Assembly: GCA_038277395.1 (NCBI GenBank)
Contig: CM076196.1
Location: 81,285,786 to 81,349,785 of the forward strand
DNA length: 64,000 bases
Direction of reading: 5' to 3'
Origin: Dryocosmus kuriphilus
Taxonomy: Eukaryota; Arthropoda; Insecta; Hymenoptera; Cynipidae
A program made the translations under genes and the position numbers. The notes under the pieces are model-generated. The model was not told the DNA's origin and ran no database searches. It was given only the letters and a program-made list of their open reading frames with translations. Position 1 is the stretch's first letter, and each line of letters opens with the position of its first letter. Positions 45,600-56,454 of this stretch are shown piece after piece.

Positions 45600-45790
45600 T
45601 TAAGGACATCATTCAGAGATTTATTTCGATAAAAGTGTTTGACTACGTTTCAACAGCGGACCGCTGTCCTCATCAGGTCAAGAGTTGTAGAGAAATGAAT
45701 TAAATGTAATCAATTACGAGAGAAACCATTAATTTTGGAGCGTCATTAAAATCTTGTGTAAATTTCACATTTGGAGATTATAATATATCA
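45600..45790 (-). mobile_element. PLE 3'-tail fragment, head-to-head with the plus PLE
   Basis: The only diagnostic feature is the minus-strand hammerhead-like motif at 45,639-45,681. The surrounding ~150 bp does not match family B. The next PLE begins on the opposite strand at about 45,800, so the arrangement parallels the pair at 31,818. Boundaries are approximate. Confidence 0.5.
45639..45681 (-). ncRNA. Hammerhead-ribozyme-like motif (best conserved core)
   Basis: Minus strand: stem I TTGAC/GTCAA (45,681-45,677 with 45,643-45,639, 5 bp), box CTGATGA (45,676-45,670), one extra G, a hairpin (GACAGCG, loop GTC, CGCTGTT: six Watson-Crick pairs plus a G-U), GAAA (45,651-45,648), CGTA, then stem I. 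Cleavage would fall after the A of CGTA. All core positions except the extra G match the hammerhead consensus. The self-complementary ACGT would form stem III between two molecules. Confidence 0.7.
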
Positions 45791-45818
45791 AAAAAAATTT
45801 TTTAATTTGTATCATTAA

Positions 45819-47360
45819 TCAAGAATCTTCTTAATTTGGAGATTATCTTTGCAAAAAAACTTTGATATCTCAAAAAATAAAATTAAAAATTTATTATCAA
45901 ACTCTGATTTTGCTATTCCCTTCCACGATTTTGAAACGTATAACGAAAATTCTACTTGTAAAACTGAAATAATTCTTAACAAAAAATTTAACAATCTTTT
46001 ACTTTCAGACCCTATCGATACCAATATTAACAAACATAAAATTGATTCGATTCCTGATCCTTGGATTATCGATCTGACTGAAAAAACTATTCCTACACCG
46101 GTTTCCGATATTATTCGTTTAGGACCTAAATTTAGCTCTTGTTTCACTACAGGAAAGAAAGAACAAATTTTGGAAATTTTAAAAGATTTTGAAATTAATT
46201 TGGATAAAATTCCTTTGGAATCTAGAGGCGAACTCAGAAACAAAGTCCTCTCTCTTGCATCTAACTATCTTAAGAAACCTAAGAGAATTTCTATCATTGA
46301 TAAGGAAATAGCAAAAAATATCAAAATTACCAAAAATTTTCTTAAACATAATAATGACATTTTGGTCACACGTGCTGATAAGGGCAATATTACTGTTCTT
46401 CTCGATAAATCATCTTACTATTCTAAAATGGAAACAATGTTAAATGACCCTAATACATATGATATAATAAATTCAAATCCATTTAAAAAATTACAAACTT
46501 CAACTCACAAACTCTTAAATAATTGGAATAAAAAAGGATATCTAGGTAAAAATATAAAGAAAAACACAATTTCAACTTCCAATACTAACATCACTCGGAT
46601 GTACGGCCTTCCGAAAGTACATAAAGAAAATTTTCCTCTTAGACCGGTTGTTTCATACATAAACTCTCCTACTTATTTTCTTGCCAAAACTTTAAACCAA
46701 ATCTTAACTGACTCTATTCCTAAATCAAACTCCTTTGTTAAAAATTCCATCTCATTTCATGATACTATTACTAAAATCAAATTTCCAAATAACCACATTT
46801 TCCTATCATTAGATGTCTCTTCTTTGTTTACAAATATTCCACTTAACCTGGTTCTAGATGGCATCAAAAAAAGATGGCCACACATTGAAAAATTCACTAA
46901 TATTCCTCTAATTGAATTTAAAAATAGCATAACTTTCTTAATGAATTCAACCTTTTTCCAATTTAACAACAAATTTTATAGTCAGAAATTCGGCACCCCA
47001 ATGGGTTCTCCGATTTCTGGAATATTAGCTGAAATAGTCTTACAGGATCTAGAGATTGATATTTTCAAAAAAATTGATTTTAAAATATACACTTTTCTCA
47101 GATACGTCGACGACACCTTCCTTATTATCCCTAAAAATAAGGTCCAAAAAACTATCCAATTTTTCAACAGCTATCATGATAGACTACAATTCACACACGA
47201 AATTGAAATCAATAATTCAATCAATTTTCTAAATTTAAAAATTATCAGAGATGACGCCAATAATATTATTACAAACTGGTATAGAAAAGACACATATTCT
47301 GGTAGATTACTAAATTTTCACTCGAACCATCCTACTTACCAAAAAAATCGGTATTATTAA
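45819..47360 (+). CDS. PLE reverse transcriptase, long open frame (family B)
   Basis: The frame is open from just after a TAA at 45,816 to 47,360 (514 codons). The first in-frame ATG comes only about 200 codons in, so the true N-terminus is missing; numbering here starts at the TTG at 45,849. It contains VTRADKGNITVLLDK (173-187), YGLPKVHK (252-259) with LRPVVSY (264-270), motif A SLDVSSLFTNIPL (catalytic D322), motif B FGTPMGSPISG (381-391), motif C YVDD (419-422) and the thumb-side NSINFLNLKI (456-465). These are the telomerase-like RT motifs of Penelope elements. An extra A in an A run near 47,345 shifts the frame and ends it early. RT activity of the remaining part is uncertain. Confidence 0.93.
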   Translation, partial: SRIFLIWRLSLQKNFDISKNKIKNLLSNSDFAIPFHDFETYNENSTCKTEIILNKKFNNLLLSDPIDTNINKHKIDSIPDPWIIDLTEKTIPTPVSDIIRLGPKFSSCFTTGKKEQILEILKDFEINLDKIPLESRGELRNKVLSLASNYLKKPKRISIIDKEIAKNIKITKNFLKHNNDILVTRADKGNITVLLDKSSYYSKMETMLNDPNTYDIINSNPFKKLQTSTHKLLNNWNKKGYLGKNIKKNTISTSNTNITRMYGLPKVHKENFPLRPVVSYINSPTYFLAKTLNQILTDSIPKSNSFVKNSISFHDTITKIKFPNNHIFLSLDVSSLFTNIPLNLVLDGIKKRWPHIEKFTNIPLIEFKNSITFLMNSTFFQFNNKFYSQKFGTPMGSPISGILAEIVLQDLEIDIFKKIDFKIYTFLRYVDDTFLIIPKNKVQKTIQFFNSYHDRLQFTHEIEINNSINFLNLKIIRDDANNIITNWYRKDTYSGRLLNFHSNHPTYQKNRYY

Positions 47361-47361
47361 A

Positions 47362-48058
47362 AATTTAATAGATTCAGCTATTCTACTCTCCGATAAATCT
47401 TTCCACAAAGATAACATTTTGATTGTTAAAAAAATTCTAATATATAACAGTTACCCTATTGATTTTATTGAAAAACATATTAGAAATAGACTTGTCCAAA
47501 TTAATATGAATAATTCCACTTCAAATCAAAACCCTATAATATAAATAATATAATAACTGACCAAACTTATGTGTCTTTCAATTTTTACCCTGATATCTCA
47601 TATCCCATCCGTAGACTTTTCTCTGACTTAATATAAGGACTATTTTTAAAATAGATTCAAAATGCGACGTTTTCATTAAACTAGGAAAAGATCCCATAAA
47701 TAAACTTAATCAATGTAACATTGTTTACGAACTTAATTGTTCTTGTGGTCTATCATACATCGGCCAAACAAAAAGATCTTTGGATACTAGAAGAAACGAA
47801 CATCTGAGAAATGTCCAACATTGCATAAAAAACAGAAAAGAAATAGCTAAACATATCCATACAGACCACAATGGTGATTCCTCATCTATGAAATGGGATG
47901 ACGTAAAAATCCTACACAAAGAACAAAATTATTACAAACGTCTGTTTATTGAAATGATTTACATAAAGAAGAGGGGTAATAGTGCCTTCAATAAAATTAC
48001 TGATCTTCAATTTTACAATTCTGCATATAATTCAACACTTAACATTCTAAATTTCTGA
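47362..48058 (+). pseudogene. PLE post-RT linker and GIY-YIG endonuclease (family B)
   Basis: After the frameshift the sequence reads NLIDSAILLSDKSFHK, IDFIEKHIRNRL and, after two small deletions (near 47,535 and 47,625), the nuclease: YELNCSCGLSYIGQTKRSL, TRRNEHLRNVQH, KHIHTDHNGDSS and LFIEMIYIKKRGNS with the likely catalytic glutamate. From about 47,640 to the stop at 48,056 it is one open frame. It lacks the TAA that the two inverted copies at 29-33 kb share. Confidence 0.9.
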
Positions 48059-48670
48059 TTAATGTCCAAATCTCTTATTTCCGTGCTTTTCCTTATCATT
48101 CTCCTTTTCAAATTTGCCGCCTTTCTCCCACTTGTAACCTTCAATCTTTACGAATTTGCTCCGTATTGTCAGTGCTCAGACCAAATCATCATGGCTATGT
48201 GCTCAACAAAATTCACTACCATTTTTCACTTTTAAAGTTATATCATAATATTATAATGTTTTAAAACTTATTTAAATCGCCCATTATGGGCCCATCGCTT
48301 TTTAATATTATTACATATTTTCACTTCTAAGGTAAATATATTAATTTCTCTCTTACTTCAAACTATCCTAACCTACAAAAATTTTTTCTAAATTTTAAAA
48401 ACTCTCACTTATCTTCTCTCTGTTTTTATCTTTCTCTAGATGCATTTGAGCACAGACACACTTTTTGGAATCCTTTTATTTCTTTACTCTCAAACAATAA
48501 TGTCACAAAATTTGTTCTGAACACTCGCTGAAAATATGACACTAAAAATTTTTCAAACTCAACGTACTTTCCGTAAGTTTTATCTGTTCACAACCTTTGT
48601 ATTTCAATTTTTTGATGTATACTATTCTATCTTCTAAGATGATTTCTTTGTATTTCCTTAGATTTTTAAT

Positions 48671-48715
48671 CTTAATGTCTGACGAGGTCTCTCAGATGAG
48701 GGACAAAACGTCTTT
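48671..48715 (+). ncRNA. Degraded hammerhead-like motif (family B, 46-kb copy)
   Basis: CTGACGA (48,679-48,685) is followed by one G, a 7-bp stem GTCTCTC/GAGGGAC with an AGAT loop (one T-G pair), then AAAAC where GAAAC is expected. Stem II is better paired than in the 33-kb copy, but the catalytic G and stem I are lost. Confidence 0.5.
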
Positions 48716-48822
48716 TTTATAAAAGTTGTCTGGAAGTGTTGGAATTTTTCTTCTACTGTTTCTATTCCCGGACGTTAAACTGCTAATGAGGTTATAATAT
48801 CTATCCTCGTCTATATCGGTAC

Positions 48823-49823
48823 AACTTATTTTCTGGCAGATTTAATGAAAGGCACCAAGGAACGTTAGCGTGGCCCTATATTTTTGAAAATAAAAGAAAT
48901 CCAAAAACATTTTGTGTTTGTAATTCTGAAAGTTTAATACCGCACACACGTTTCTTAGTGTCTTTTATTTAATTTCCCAAATTTTCTTTCAATATCAAAA
49001 CAAACTTCGTTAAGTTTCAGTATTCACTCCTACATTGTTAGACCAAACTCAAATCTATTATTCGTGAATAAATATAAGCAGTCAGTACAGTAAAAGCCTT
49101 AACAATTTCCGTCTTCCACAAGTGATAAATTCTACTGGATAAATGAATTCACGTTCCAGGTGATTGAGGTTCTTTGTTATCGTCGCAGAGATTGTCGGCT
49201 CGAGTTCTCAATCACTCTCTAATATAACCCAAGTCTCGAAAACTATTACCGAAACTAACGGACTATAGAATTTCCTAGAATCGAAACGGTTCATGGATGC
49301 CCTGCATGGAGCGTAAAGAATGGATGGAGGTAATTTATTCTAATTGGGTAAAGTGCGTCCATTAATAAGCAATCCGCGATGCGGACTGGAGCGGTGCAAG
49401 CCCCATCTTAGTTGCCAAGATAAAGAGCAAGCTTGTGGTAGTGGTATATTCGCTCCTTGGCAGAAACAGAACTGGAAGAGAGACTGATAGTATGAGCTGA
49501 AGGGTGGAGGGCTAGGATAGAGTGGCGGATCTTAATGGCGCTTATTACTCTCGTCGGAGCCTTCTAATATATATCCTCTATTTTTCGCCCGCGGGGAAAT
49601 CAAGTACGTAATGCTGCATAATTAGTTACAGTCGCGTTACTTAGCCGTACATTATGCACGATCAAAGTGACGAAGTGCCTACAAGTGAATACAAGCTTTC
49701 TATTTATTAATATGTGCTGCTGGGTTCTAATTTGAAATTGACACACATAAATTAGTCCTTAATCCGTATTAATTTTCAGTTTCAGTTTAGTAACCCTATT
49801 TCCCCTGTTTGCTTAATACGAAC
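48823..49823. other. Unclassified non-coding DNA
   Basis: No gene is recognised. The part from about 49,140 to 49,660 has moderate GC and no repeats. Confidence 0.45.
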
Positions 49824-49825
49824 TA

Positions 49826-50656
49826 TGAGGTGTGATCAAAAAGTAAGGTGACTTTTTGAATTTCGCGAGATGCGTACAGTCGATATTCGTTTTCGTTTTT
49901 TCTTATCTTGGTACACTCGTCCCAAACATATGTGCACAGTTTCAGCTATATAGCATTTCTTGTTTGTTTGTGAGAGGCATAAAGGTTAGAAATGTTTTGC
50001 GTGCTCGGCGATTTTCTGCTGTCGAAAAAAATGGATGAAAGAATTTGCATCCAATTTTGTGTAAAAAATTGAATTAAATGCTCCAAAACACTTGAAATGT
50101 TGACACTGGCATACGGTGAGTGTACTCTGAGCAAAAAAAATGTTTATAAGTGGTACAAGCTCTTTCGGGAAGGCCGAGAAGATGTTAATGACGAAGCTCG
50201 CCCTGGACGTCCCAGCACGTCAACAACTGATGAAAACGTTGAAGAAGTGAAGAAAATAGTGTTGGCGAATCATCGAATTACCATTAGAGAAGTTGCTGAT
50301 GATGTCAGCATCTCGTTTGGCTCGTGCCAAGCAATTTTAGTGGATATTTTTGGCATGAGACGTGTGTCAGCGAAGTTTGTTCCGAAACCACGATAATGCG
50401 CCAGCTCACACGTCATTGCTTGTTCGTAATTTTTTGGCCAATAACAACACCCTGCGACTTTTTTCTGTTTCCAAAACTGAACGGCTATACCAGAAAATGC
50501 TTATCGCAGAAATGCTGTGAGGATTGGAAAAAGCGCTGGCACAAATGTATTATATCCGAGGGGGATTACTTTGAAGGGGACAACATCAATACTGATAAAT
50601 AAATAAATATTTTTTGATAAAAATAAAAAGTCACCATACTTTTTGATCACAACTCG
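49826..50656 (+). mobile_element. mariner transposon copy 2, internally deleted
   Basis: This is the same family as 27,674-28,611, with the same inverted ends (GAGGTGTGATCAAAAAGTAA) and TA at 49,824-49,825 and 50,657-50,658. It is 831 bp and shares the deletion between the FVPK and DNAPAHTS codons with copy 1. It has lost two further pieces, around 50,450 and 50,480. Confidence 0.93.
50031..50602 (+). pseudogene. mariner transposase remnant, more deleted
   Basis: ATG at 50,031 begins the N-terminal region. From 50,097 a 99-codon open frame covers VYKWYKLFREGREDVNDE, GRPSTSTTDENVEEV and RITIREVADDVSISFG, the DNA-binding domain, better preserved than in copy 1. After RRVSAKFVPK the frame changes and the element reads NAPAHTS. 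The NTIIMPQPPYSPDLAP part with its run-up to the third aspartate is deleted, and so is RPMKGR to ELKA. The end (EDWKKRWHKCIISEGDYFEG) is intact. The catalytic core is absent, but the DNA-binding domain could still be made. Confidence 0.92.
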
Positions 50657-50658
50657 TA

Positions 50659-51453
50659 TTTTCCTTTATCTCTCTTGCATTTGCGATTGAGAGTGAGTCC
50701 TAACAATCGTGAAACTCCTTCATCTTTTTCTTTTTTGTGCACACATGAGTAATAATTCACCTTTAGTTATTTGCGTTTAAATTATTCCATCTCGTAGGTC
50801 TGTGGCGTGTCAGGAATTTTCCTCTGTGTACCCTGATAGTAATTACACAGTGGAGGGCATTGAAACGTATAAATTACTCGTATGTAGGTCGACAGAGTCA
50901 GTTTAAGGGACGGAATGTGTCCCCATCGTAAAGGGTACTAATGCTCCTTTCCAAAGTCAACATCGATTTTAAATCGAGCTCCCCGACCGGTAGCCGAGAA
51001 GACTGCAGAAATGAACAGAACATTAGATAAAGCAAACTAGAACGAGGAAAGAATGCTTCACTAGTTACCGTGGAATCCTGTAAAAAATTTCGCACGATTC
51101 CTACGCGAAAACAGACTCAGAGATCGCGTGGCAAGGAACATTAGGAGTAACGATATCAAGCTAGAAAGTTAAGTAAACGAGCCAACAGTTTCGGAGTTTC
51201 CAATCCACCTCGAATAAACGGTATTCCGTTTATTTCAGTCTACCTTCTTCCATTAAAGGTTTCTTTAATGTACCTAGGATAACAAGTGGGAAATTACAGA
51301 TGTAAAGGAATTTTTAACCTAACGAAATTTCAGATATCAGAAAGGTCGGACAATCTCATTAAAGCCGGGTGGATATAGAAGTTACTGTTCAAAATAATCT
51401 GCAGCTGTCATTTTTATTATGATTAACATTTATTATTTTTTTTGAATTGAAAA
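50659..51453. other. Unclassified non-coding DNA
   Basis: No gene or repeat is seen. GC is moderate around 50,880-51,240. Confidence 0.4.
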
Positions 51454-51455
51454 TA

Positions 51456-52130
51456 AACTGCTGTCTGAAAATATCAGGACAGCAATCGGGTGCAGTATCA
51501 AAAATCACTCCTGTCATAGTGAAAGCTTATGAAATTTCGAATCCATTGATATCTACTTTATAAAATTTCCTTAATTAGGTACTGAAATAGCATGTGAAGG
51601 AGATTGAAAAAAGTTGGATTTTCTCCAAATTCTCCATCTTCACTTCAATTCGTTGCCGGAGCTAGGAAAATTTTCAGAAAAGTTTGGGATTTAATTTAAT
51701 TTCAATGGACGTAAAAAATGTCCACGGGTTCTTGAGTTATCAAAAAACTTGTGTAGGTCGTATAGGCCGTCGATCGCACAACTCGTGCGATCCCAAAACG
51801 TTTTTTATGTCCCTTGGGCTTACATTGAAGGTAAGATTTCAGAGATTTCGCAAATGAACTCTTAAATCCCTAGCTCTAACAACAAGTTGAAGTCAAGATA
51901 GAAAAGGAGAAAATCCGACTTTTTTTCAATATTCTTCACATCCGATCTCAGTACCTAGTAATGAAAATATTTTCAAGTAAGGATTAATGAATTCGAAATT
52001 GTATAAGTTTTCCAACTGTTTTTTAAAAAACGTTCTGGACCTTTTTGTCATGAAATTGTTGTTTTTCTAAGACAAAAGTGATTTTTGATACCATGCCCGA
52101 TTGGTGTTCTGATATTTTGGGACGGTAGTG
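51456..52130. mobile_element. Palindromic MITE, TA-flanked
   Basis: The arms are inverted copies from the ends almost to the centre near 51,770-51,790. Landmarks such as AAAATATCAG and TATCAAAAATCAC appear at 51,468-51,518 and, inverted, at 52,085-52,118. TA lies outside both ends (51,454-51,455 and 52,131-52,132). The ends read AACTGCTGTC and CACTACCGTC. TA duplication suggests a Tc1/mariner-type transposase. No coding capacity. Confidence 0.8.
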
Positions 52131-52132
52131 TA

Positions 52133-54490
52133 ATTAAATTGTTAAGAGAACTATGCAGATCGAGTTTTTAATAAATTGTATGAGCACTCACAGAACATAT
52201 TTGTCTTAAAATGCTTTATTCTCATATACAAATAATTATTTGCGACTGAAAATGGTTATTTTTATAAACAGATTTTATAAATAAAAGTACTTTTTTTATT
52301 TTTGAACACAAACTTTTTAATTTTTTTTTCATAGTTTTCATAAGAATCTTCCCGTTTTATATAAAACTTGTTTACAATGATGAAGGTTCTTAATTATCAG
52401 CAAAGATTTATGTTTCGTTGACCGTTTTTGAAGTAAGTTAGAATTCAAAAACAAAATTTCTGTGAAAAGATACAAACAATTACCTCTGCTTATAAAAGTT
52501 TCTTTTAACTAAGAAAATTATTAATATTCTGCAATTATTTATAATTTATCATCTCCGGTAAAGCATTCTAAGTTAGAATAGTGAAAAAATTTTTTAAAAT
52601 TTGAGCGACAGTGCTAAAATTTAGCTTTCGCCTATCGAATTTTTGTAAAATAATGAAGGTTATTAATTTTCAACAAAGATAATTGTTTTTGAATTTTTAT
52701 TATAACATTTTTTATTTACGCCAGGAAAGATGAAAAAAAATGTCTTGGCAAATATACAAAAAATTTATGTGTAACTTTCGTAAATATATAAAGCAACTGA
52801 ACTTAGAAGAACGGGTCAGATTTGCAGAAAATAGACAATTTTTTACTTTTTCTCTAGTAGTTGTTTATATCAGTAATTACTGTTTAGAATTTTAAGAATT
52901 TTTCATAATTCATTATTACGCTGAAGGTAAATTATAGCTGTTTTAGTTTAAAAATAGTATATTGTGCGAGAAGTTGATATTCTCGCGCGCTAGTCTCATA
53001 GTAAAAAAAAACCTGTCATATTGCGCACAGTTTTCGTGCAGTTGTGGTTCCTGTGGATGAAACCAACATCGGCGGCGGATGTACACGATCGCAAGCTTTT
53101 TAGGTTGATCTTTCCTTCTTATAGCTAATTGGATCTCGCGAGTTCACTCGCGAGGAATAACTCTTAAGGCTAGGATTACAGCTCGGAAAACTATTATATG
53201 TGCGAAACAAGTTGGCGCGACGAGAACTTGAACGAAGCGAAGCGGTGGGTAACCGGGGCCGTCTTTTCCACTTCATGGGATTTTCGGGCTTTTCCGAAAT
53301 TTCTCGGTCCCTCATAATCACTCAAGGCCCACCCACTTAATTGCTTGTAGCTTATATTCTATTTGATGTAACTTCCATTACACGGAATATGGCCATTTTC
53401 ATGCATATAGTTCAAGAAATGTTTTCTTTTATTAAACCATTCAGTTGTTCAGTCATTTTTGTGTTTTATAATTGTGAATCATTCCTAAAAAGAAAAAAAG
53501 AAATCTGCAAAATGTCACAGTAGATTTTTTTTGAACAGAGCTTCTATACAACTGTTCCATTGTGACATCGGCGAATATTTGAACATTGAGGCAATATTCA
53601 TAGTTCCTGTTTATGGATATCCATCACTGTCTCTAATTAATACACTATCTTCACTAAGAAAGTTTCGTCCTGCTTTCTCTGGACTAAATTACTAAGAAAC
53701 CTAATTTTTTTCTATACATTTTCCAAAATAAAACGTCGCATCAGTGACAGGAGGTCGGACAGAGTCGCATATGAGTACAATATCATGTCGCTCTAACATT
53801 AATGTGAAGCTGCGAATAAGAACGAAGAGTGGAGACTGACTTTGGAAATAGTGGTTGGGGAAGGGGTTGGATAAGGGAAATGCGGATACTCGGCAGAAGC
53901 GTTGGAGAATAGAAACGTCAAAATATATGGCACGGCGTGACAGGGCGACAAAAAACAAGGGGGAGATATGATAGTTATGTAGCCAGCTATTTTACGTGTA
54001 TGTAAGAGTGAACGAGGGAGGCTTAGAAAAGATCCAAGGGAGACAGATTTTTGTGAGAGGAAGGTGAAATCGACCCAGAATATCATGTTTACGATGTTCC
54101 ACGTTTCTCTGATGTACCCTGTTAACCATAGAATCTTTGTGCTAGGTGTCATGACAAGTGCACAAAAGAAATTCGAAATCATTCTTCTGATAAGAAATAT
54201 TTGTTATTAGATATCCTTAAAAAATCAAAGATCAATCTCTTAGAATTCAGTCTGTCTTAAATTTTATTAAATTTTCTCACACAAGGGCATCATCGACCTT
54301 CCACTTTTCAGTGAAAGCATCCCGCTAGATAACGGAGCCGCCACTAATTCTTTTGTATGCTCTGAGAGGTCTAGAAGGTTACTTCGCCTTATGATATCGA
54401 GAAAATCCCCCTAATTGTGAACATCCAGAGTACTTTTTCGAAAAGTTGGTCGTTAATTGCTTAAACAATTTAAAAAGAAATAAATACAGT
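52133..54490. other. Unclassified DNA, mostly AT-rich
   Basis: 52,140-52,960 is very AT-rich with degenerate short repeats. About 53,040-53,330 and 53,740-54,130 are GC-richer. No gene is recognised on either strand. Confidence 0.45.
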
Positions 54491-55083
54491 GTATTTGAAA
54501 ATAAAGAATTCTGTTAAATGTGTCAAAAAGTTCCAACCAAGACAAAACTTTTTTCCCTTTACATTTTTTTTTTTGGTATGCAATTAACCATTTTTAAGAT
54601 GTAGCGTCATAAAGAATTGAATTTAGACTAAAACTGACATATTTGCAGATTGTGACATGTATTGTGATGTATTGGTTCGAAAGAAAGAAATTTTCCGATT
54701 AAACTAAAACTTATGTTTATACTTAAATTTCAAAAATGGCCTTTTTTGACAGCTATTTGTGGCATATTCCATACATAATTGTCAAAAAAAGCCATTTTCG
54801 AAATTTGCGTATAAACAGAAGTTTTAGTTCAATCGAAAAATTTCTTTTTTTCGGTGTAGAGTACGTGTCTTGAAAAACAATTTGCATTTATCCAAAATTT
54901 TTCGAACCAATAGTTGCTGAGTTATCCATCTGAAATTATGTCAATTTAAGTGTAAATTGAATTTTTTATAACACTATATCTTGAGAATGGTTAATTGTGC
55001 AAAAAAAGTGTGAAGGGAAAAGTCTTGTCTTGGTTCAAACTTTTCGGAACATATTTCATAGAATTTTTATTTTCATAAATACT
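54491..55083. mobile_element. Palindromic MITE (~593 bp)
   Basis: The arms are inverted from about 54,491 and 55,083 to the centre at about 54,765-54,778. For example TTCCAACCAAGACAAAACTT at 54,531 pairs with AAGTCTTGTCTTGGTTCAAA ending 55,039, and GTCAAAAAAGGCCATTTTTG-like words flank the centre. No target duplication was identified; the ends are approximate. Confidence 0.78.
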
Positions 55084-56396
55084 CTAAGCCAAAGTTTTCT
55101 ATACAGAAATATTAGTGGCATCTGGATTCTTAGCCCATCAACGCCGCTCCTATTCTGCCAGCCTGGAATTTTATTCCCCTGCCGTAAATTATTTTTTAGT
55201 AATATCGGTGCGAGCTTCAAGCGTTGACGATGAGCGCGCATTATTATCAATCATATCGCCTGTATCTTCAGCGTATGTACGGTCGACGTTATACTCGTTT
55301 CTGTCGTACATTCGCTCGGCGGCCCGTGAATAAGTAATCCGAATCGGATGAAAAATGTCATCCCGTGGGAATTTACATGCCTCGCGACCTGGAAATGGTC
55401 TAGATTGTCTCTTTTCGGAGGGCGAGAACACAACAGCATGACCGTTGCACTCTGAGGGTTGAGGGAATGATTAACGTGAGCGTTGATTAATTCAATTACA
55501 CTGAAATATCGCCTTTTGATCTCGACACGTCAAAGTGCTGGATCCAATACTACCATTTGTCACTTTTTTCCTCTTTGTGAATTACACCAATCTTTATGAC
55601 CATCTTCATCGTATGATTTTATCATTTAGGTTTTTGAATTAGTATTATTCATGGTTTCAATCTTCGAGAACAGAATTATTTATCTCAAATTTGTATTTGA
55701 ATAATTAATTTTACAAAGGATTTTAGAAATCAATACGATCGTGACTGCGAACCTATAGTTAAGGAACAACGTCCTGCGGTCAAGGACATTATTGCAGAAA
55801 CGAAGTTCTCAGGTTCTCTAAAGTTTAGTTGTCGTGAAGAAAGGACTATTCGAATTTTTGGTGCCGTTCTAGTGTTCGTATTCTCATTTACGGTTGGTGC
55901 TTGATTGCAGTTTTGACCCAAGTACGGAACGCCCGTCTTATCGGATTTAGCGAAGACCTGAGTTGCAGATGGATGGTTCCTCAGTTAAGTGTAAAGTTAA
56001 GGTTGGGTGCTTTACTTAGCCGTAATCGGAAGATATTGCCGGGAGCGCAGTACCGAAGGCACTTTACCAGCCGCCTTAAGAAAGCACTAGCTTTGCAAGG
56101 TCTGGTAGCGCCGTACCAGACCGGTATTAAAAGGGACTCCTTTATCTCAGACTCTCTGAACCCTCGGCTAAGAGTGTTTCTGTGTCAACCTTTGTACTTT
56201 TTAGCAGGGATCTACAATGGCCATGTGTCTGTTCTATGTGCACCATAACTACAAGACAAGTCGTCCCTTGAGCAAACGAGTGCGCGAACGAGGCTTCTTA
56301 ATTTCTCTCGGAAAATACGCCGATTCTAAGAAAAAAATATCCCCGGGAACATTGTCTGCTGTAGGTCTTAGGGAAGATCTTAAGATTGACTAGTAT
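55084..56396. other. Unclassified non-coding DNA
   Basis: A moderate-GC block (55,120-56,390) has no recognisable gene. A 115-codon open frame at 55,901-56,248 looks like no protein I know. Confidence 0.4.
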
Positions 56397-56454
56397 CCTA
56401 CCAAGGCATTATTTGATCTTCGTTATTCATACGTATTGATTGTTTAACCATAAG

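Larger units (their letters stand above)
45800..48822 (+). mobile_element. Penelope-like element, best preserved copy (family B)
   Basis: This plus-strand copy holds a long open RT frame, a GIY-YIG region and the family-B tail up to about 48,822 (shared end block with 33,530-33,595). It lacks an initiating ATG and is 5'-truncated near 45,800. Three or more small indels after 47,340 break the join between RT and nuclease. It serves as the reference for reading the inverted pair at 29-33.6 kb. Confidence 0.92.

Noticed and set aside
45815..46243. Minus-strand 142-codon frame
   Set aside because: Antisense shadow of the family-B RT frame, which has all RT motifs.
48782..48822. TAATGAGG...CCTCG in the PLE tail as a second hammerhead
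   Set aside because: It lacks both the CUGANGA box and GAAA; only a short stem is present.
55901..56248. 115-codon frame in a moderate-GC block
   Set aside because: Not similar to any family I know; no splice or start context that would support a gene.
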